Of a DNA stretch of 64,000 nucleotides, positions 62,607 through 64,000 are shown one piece after another. Under the pieces are notes generated by a model. That model made no database searches and had not been told where the DNA came from. It saw nothing but the letters and a program-made list of their open reading frames with translations. Position numbers and translations under genes: made by a program. Source of the DNA: Bradyrhizobium sp. 4 (GTDB lineage: Bacteria > Pseudomonadota > Alphaproteobacteria > Rhizobiales > Xanthobacteraceae); NCBI RefSeq assembly GCF_023100905.1, contig NZ_CP064686.1:5890001-5954000 (forward strand), read 5' to 3'. Position 1 is the stretch's first letter. Each line of letters opens with the position of its first letter.

Positions 62607-62883
62607 GAATATTGCCCTGACGCCCTGTGGTGCGGTGTCCGCCAGCCCATGAACCCCGTCCTGGGCGCGAAATATAGCTGTGGTGCCTGCCGTGCGACCA
62701 CGCCGGTGTAACCGAAAAACGATCTTCAACCAACCGGATAGGCAGGCATTCCGCCCGGATTAAGGCGAACGCGCCGCAATCCTAGCCGATCATCGTTACC
62801 AAGACTTTCCCGGGGAAAGCCGCCGCCAAACGCCTGCGGCGACGGGGCTCTTCAGGCCCGTCTCTCTTCGGGAATGTCTCGCT

Positions 62884-63846
62884 TCAGGAAACGTCCGGCC
62901 CGTAGACCGCGGCGATCCGGCCGCCGACGATGCCGCGACCGGTTTCAGCCACCGGACGCGTGGTACGGCGGGCTGCCTCGCCCTCGACCACCCGCCACGC
63001 TGTACGGTCGGCGAGCAGCGCGGTCAGGACGGCGTGGTTGAGCTTGTGGCCGCCACGCACCGAGCGGTAGGCGCCAAGCAGCGGCAGACCAGCCAGCGCG
63101 AGGTCGCCAATCACGTCCAGCACCTTGTGGCGGGCGCATTCGTCGGCGTAGCGCAGGCCTTCGGTGTTGAGCAGCCGCTCCTCGTCGAACACGACGGTGT
63201 TGTCGAACGAGGCGCCGAGCGCATACCCCGCGCTCCAGAGCCGTGCGACGTCGCACATCAGACCGAAAGTCCGGGCCCGACCGACTTCGCGGCGGAAACG
63301 CTCCGGGTTGAGGTCGAAGGCGTAGCTCTGCTGGCCGATGACAGGATTGGTGAAGTCGATCTCGACCTCGGCGCGGAACCCGTCAGCATAGGGCCTGATT
63401 TCGCCGAAGGAGTCGCCGATCTTGACCGAGATCGGCTTCAAAACCTGGATGAAGCGGCGCTGTGCCGGCTGGGTCACGATGCCGGCCTGGTCGATCGCCG
63501 CAACGAAGGCTGCCGCGCTGCCGTCCATGATCGGCACTTCCGGCCCGTCGATCTCGATGATGGCGTTGTCGACGCCCATGCCCCGCAGCGCAGCAAGCAC
63601 ATGCTCGGCGGTGGAAACCAGCGGGCCGTTGCGATCTCCGAGGACGGTGGCGAAATCGGTCGCGATCACCTGCTCGGCGGTGGCCTGAACTTCGCGGTCA
63701 CTTCCCTCAAGCCCGGTGCGGATAAAAACAAAGCCCGCGTCGACAGGCGCGGGTCCAAGCGTGAGCGTGACGGGAAGACCGGAATGAACGCCGACGCCTG
63801 CCACACTGGCTTGCGCACGAAGCGTTGTTTGCCGGCTAAATTTCAT
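62884..63846 (-). CDS. lpxC: UDP-3-O-acyl-N-acetylglucosamine deacetylase
   Basis: Zinc amidase of 320 residues for the committed step of lipid A synthesis. Zinc ligands are His82 (in STAEHVLAAL), His240 and Asp244 (in ARHKVLDVIGD); the catalytic His267 is in GGHKLNH. The start at 63846 (MKFSRQTTLR) fits the family's N-terminus. The gene is expected to follow ftsZ; that gene would lie beyond the right edge. The following minus-strand genes are bamD, recN and ligA. Confidence 0.96.
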   Translation of the reverse strand: MKFSRQTTLRAQASVAGVGVHSGLPVTLTLGPAPVDAGFVFIRTGLEGSDREVQATAEQVIATDFATVLGDRNGPLVSTAEHVLAALRGMGVDNAIIEIDGPEVPIMDGSAAAFVAAIDQAGIVTQPAQRRFIQVLKPISVKIGDSFGEIRPYADGFRAEVEIDFTNPVIGQQSYAFDLNPERFRREVGRARTFGLMCDVARLWSAGYALGASFDNTVVFDEERLLNTEGLRYADECARHKVLDVIGDLALAGLPLLGAYRSVRGGHKLNHAVLTALLADRTAWRVVEGEAARRTTRPVAETGRGIVGGRIAAVYGPDVS

Positions 63847-64000
63847 CAGGAACCGCCCCACTACGACCACTGCGACTTATACTGAACCCGACTGAGCGGC
63901 CCAGACCGCTCGCTTCCGAATCCGTATCCCCAAGTCACGGCAAACCATAGTCACTGCCTCAAACAGCGCCAACTCACGCTTTTTTACCGATTGTTACCCC

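Overview
The window is a GC-rich, densely coded stretch of an alphaproteobacterial chromosome, most likely Bradyrhizobium or a close relative. Three things point there. The right end has the minus-strand order lpxC, bamD, recN, ligA, as found downstream of the alphaproteobacterial division cluster. A small heat-shock gene is preceded by a textbook ROSE RNA thermometer. Several short palindromic repeats lie between genes, and one lies inside a gene. The genus assignment is inference; no rRNA or tRNA gene, CRISPR array, transposase or prophage is visible.

Layout. 1-9.2 kb: an MFS carrier, a CHASE-GGDEF-EAL c-di-GMP protein, an ABC solute-binding protein, and a TRAP operon (dctP, fused dctQM, 2-hydroxyacid dehydrogenase). 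9.6-15.5 kb: a secreted caspase-like protein, a SulP anion transporter, a GlcD-like FAD oxidase with a small unknown protein, a thioesterase and a DUF1328 protein. 15.8-24.1 kb: a UvrD-type helicase with an in-frame palindromic insertion, a lone HicB-like protein, a Cys-rich protein with an OmpA-like partner, an Mpo1-like membrane protein, an SDR epimerase, an ICMT-like methyltransferase and a sorbosone dehydrogenase-like protein. 24.1-28.5 kb: an aspartate dehydrogenase-like protein, then a LysR gene divergent from an MFS carrier and a tartrate dehydrogenase-type enzyme. 28.5-30.1 kb: ROSE-hsp20 and three small genes.

30.2-38.1 kb holds two paralogous secreted GHSxG hydrolases. Between them are a CGNR regulator divergent from an alpha/beta hydrolase, a MarR gene divergent from an ABC binding protein and a cytochrome P450, and a zinc-ribbon metallopeptidase-like protein. 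38.3-41.5 kb has an ABC-2 exporter pair, a glycine-zipper protein and an L,D-transpeptidase. 41.7-47.0 kb is the most interesting part: an acyl carrier protein and fatty acyl-AMP ligase face an SGNH-like membrane protein, an MBOAT acyltransferase and a fatty acid desaturase. Its parts mirror DltC, DltA, DltD and DltB, so it may be a pathway that activates a fatty acyl group on a carrier and passes it across the inner membrane onto an envelope polymer or lipid. 47.2-57.7 kb has a glycerophosphodiesterase, a membrane-spermidine-synthase fusion, a phytoene desaturase-like oxidoreductase, a cluster of DnaA-box-like motifs, an Flp pilin, prmA, aminopeptidase P and a Bcr/CflA-type carrier. The rest is the ligA-recN-bamD-lpxC block.

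Start codons were moved from the longest open frame where a ribosome-binding site, signal peptide or family length argued for it.
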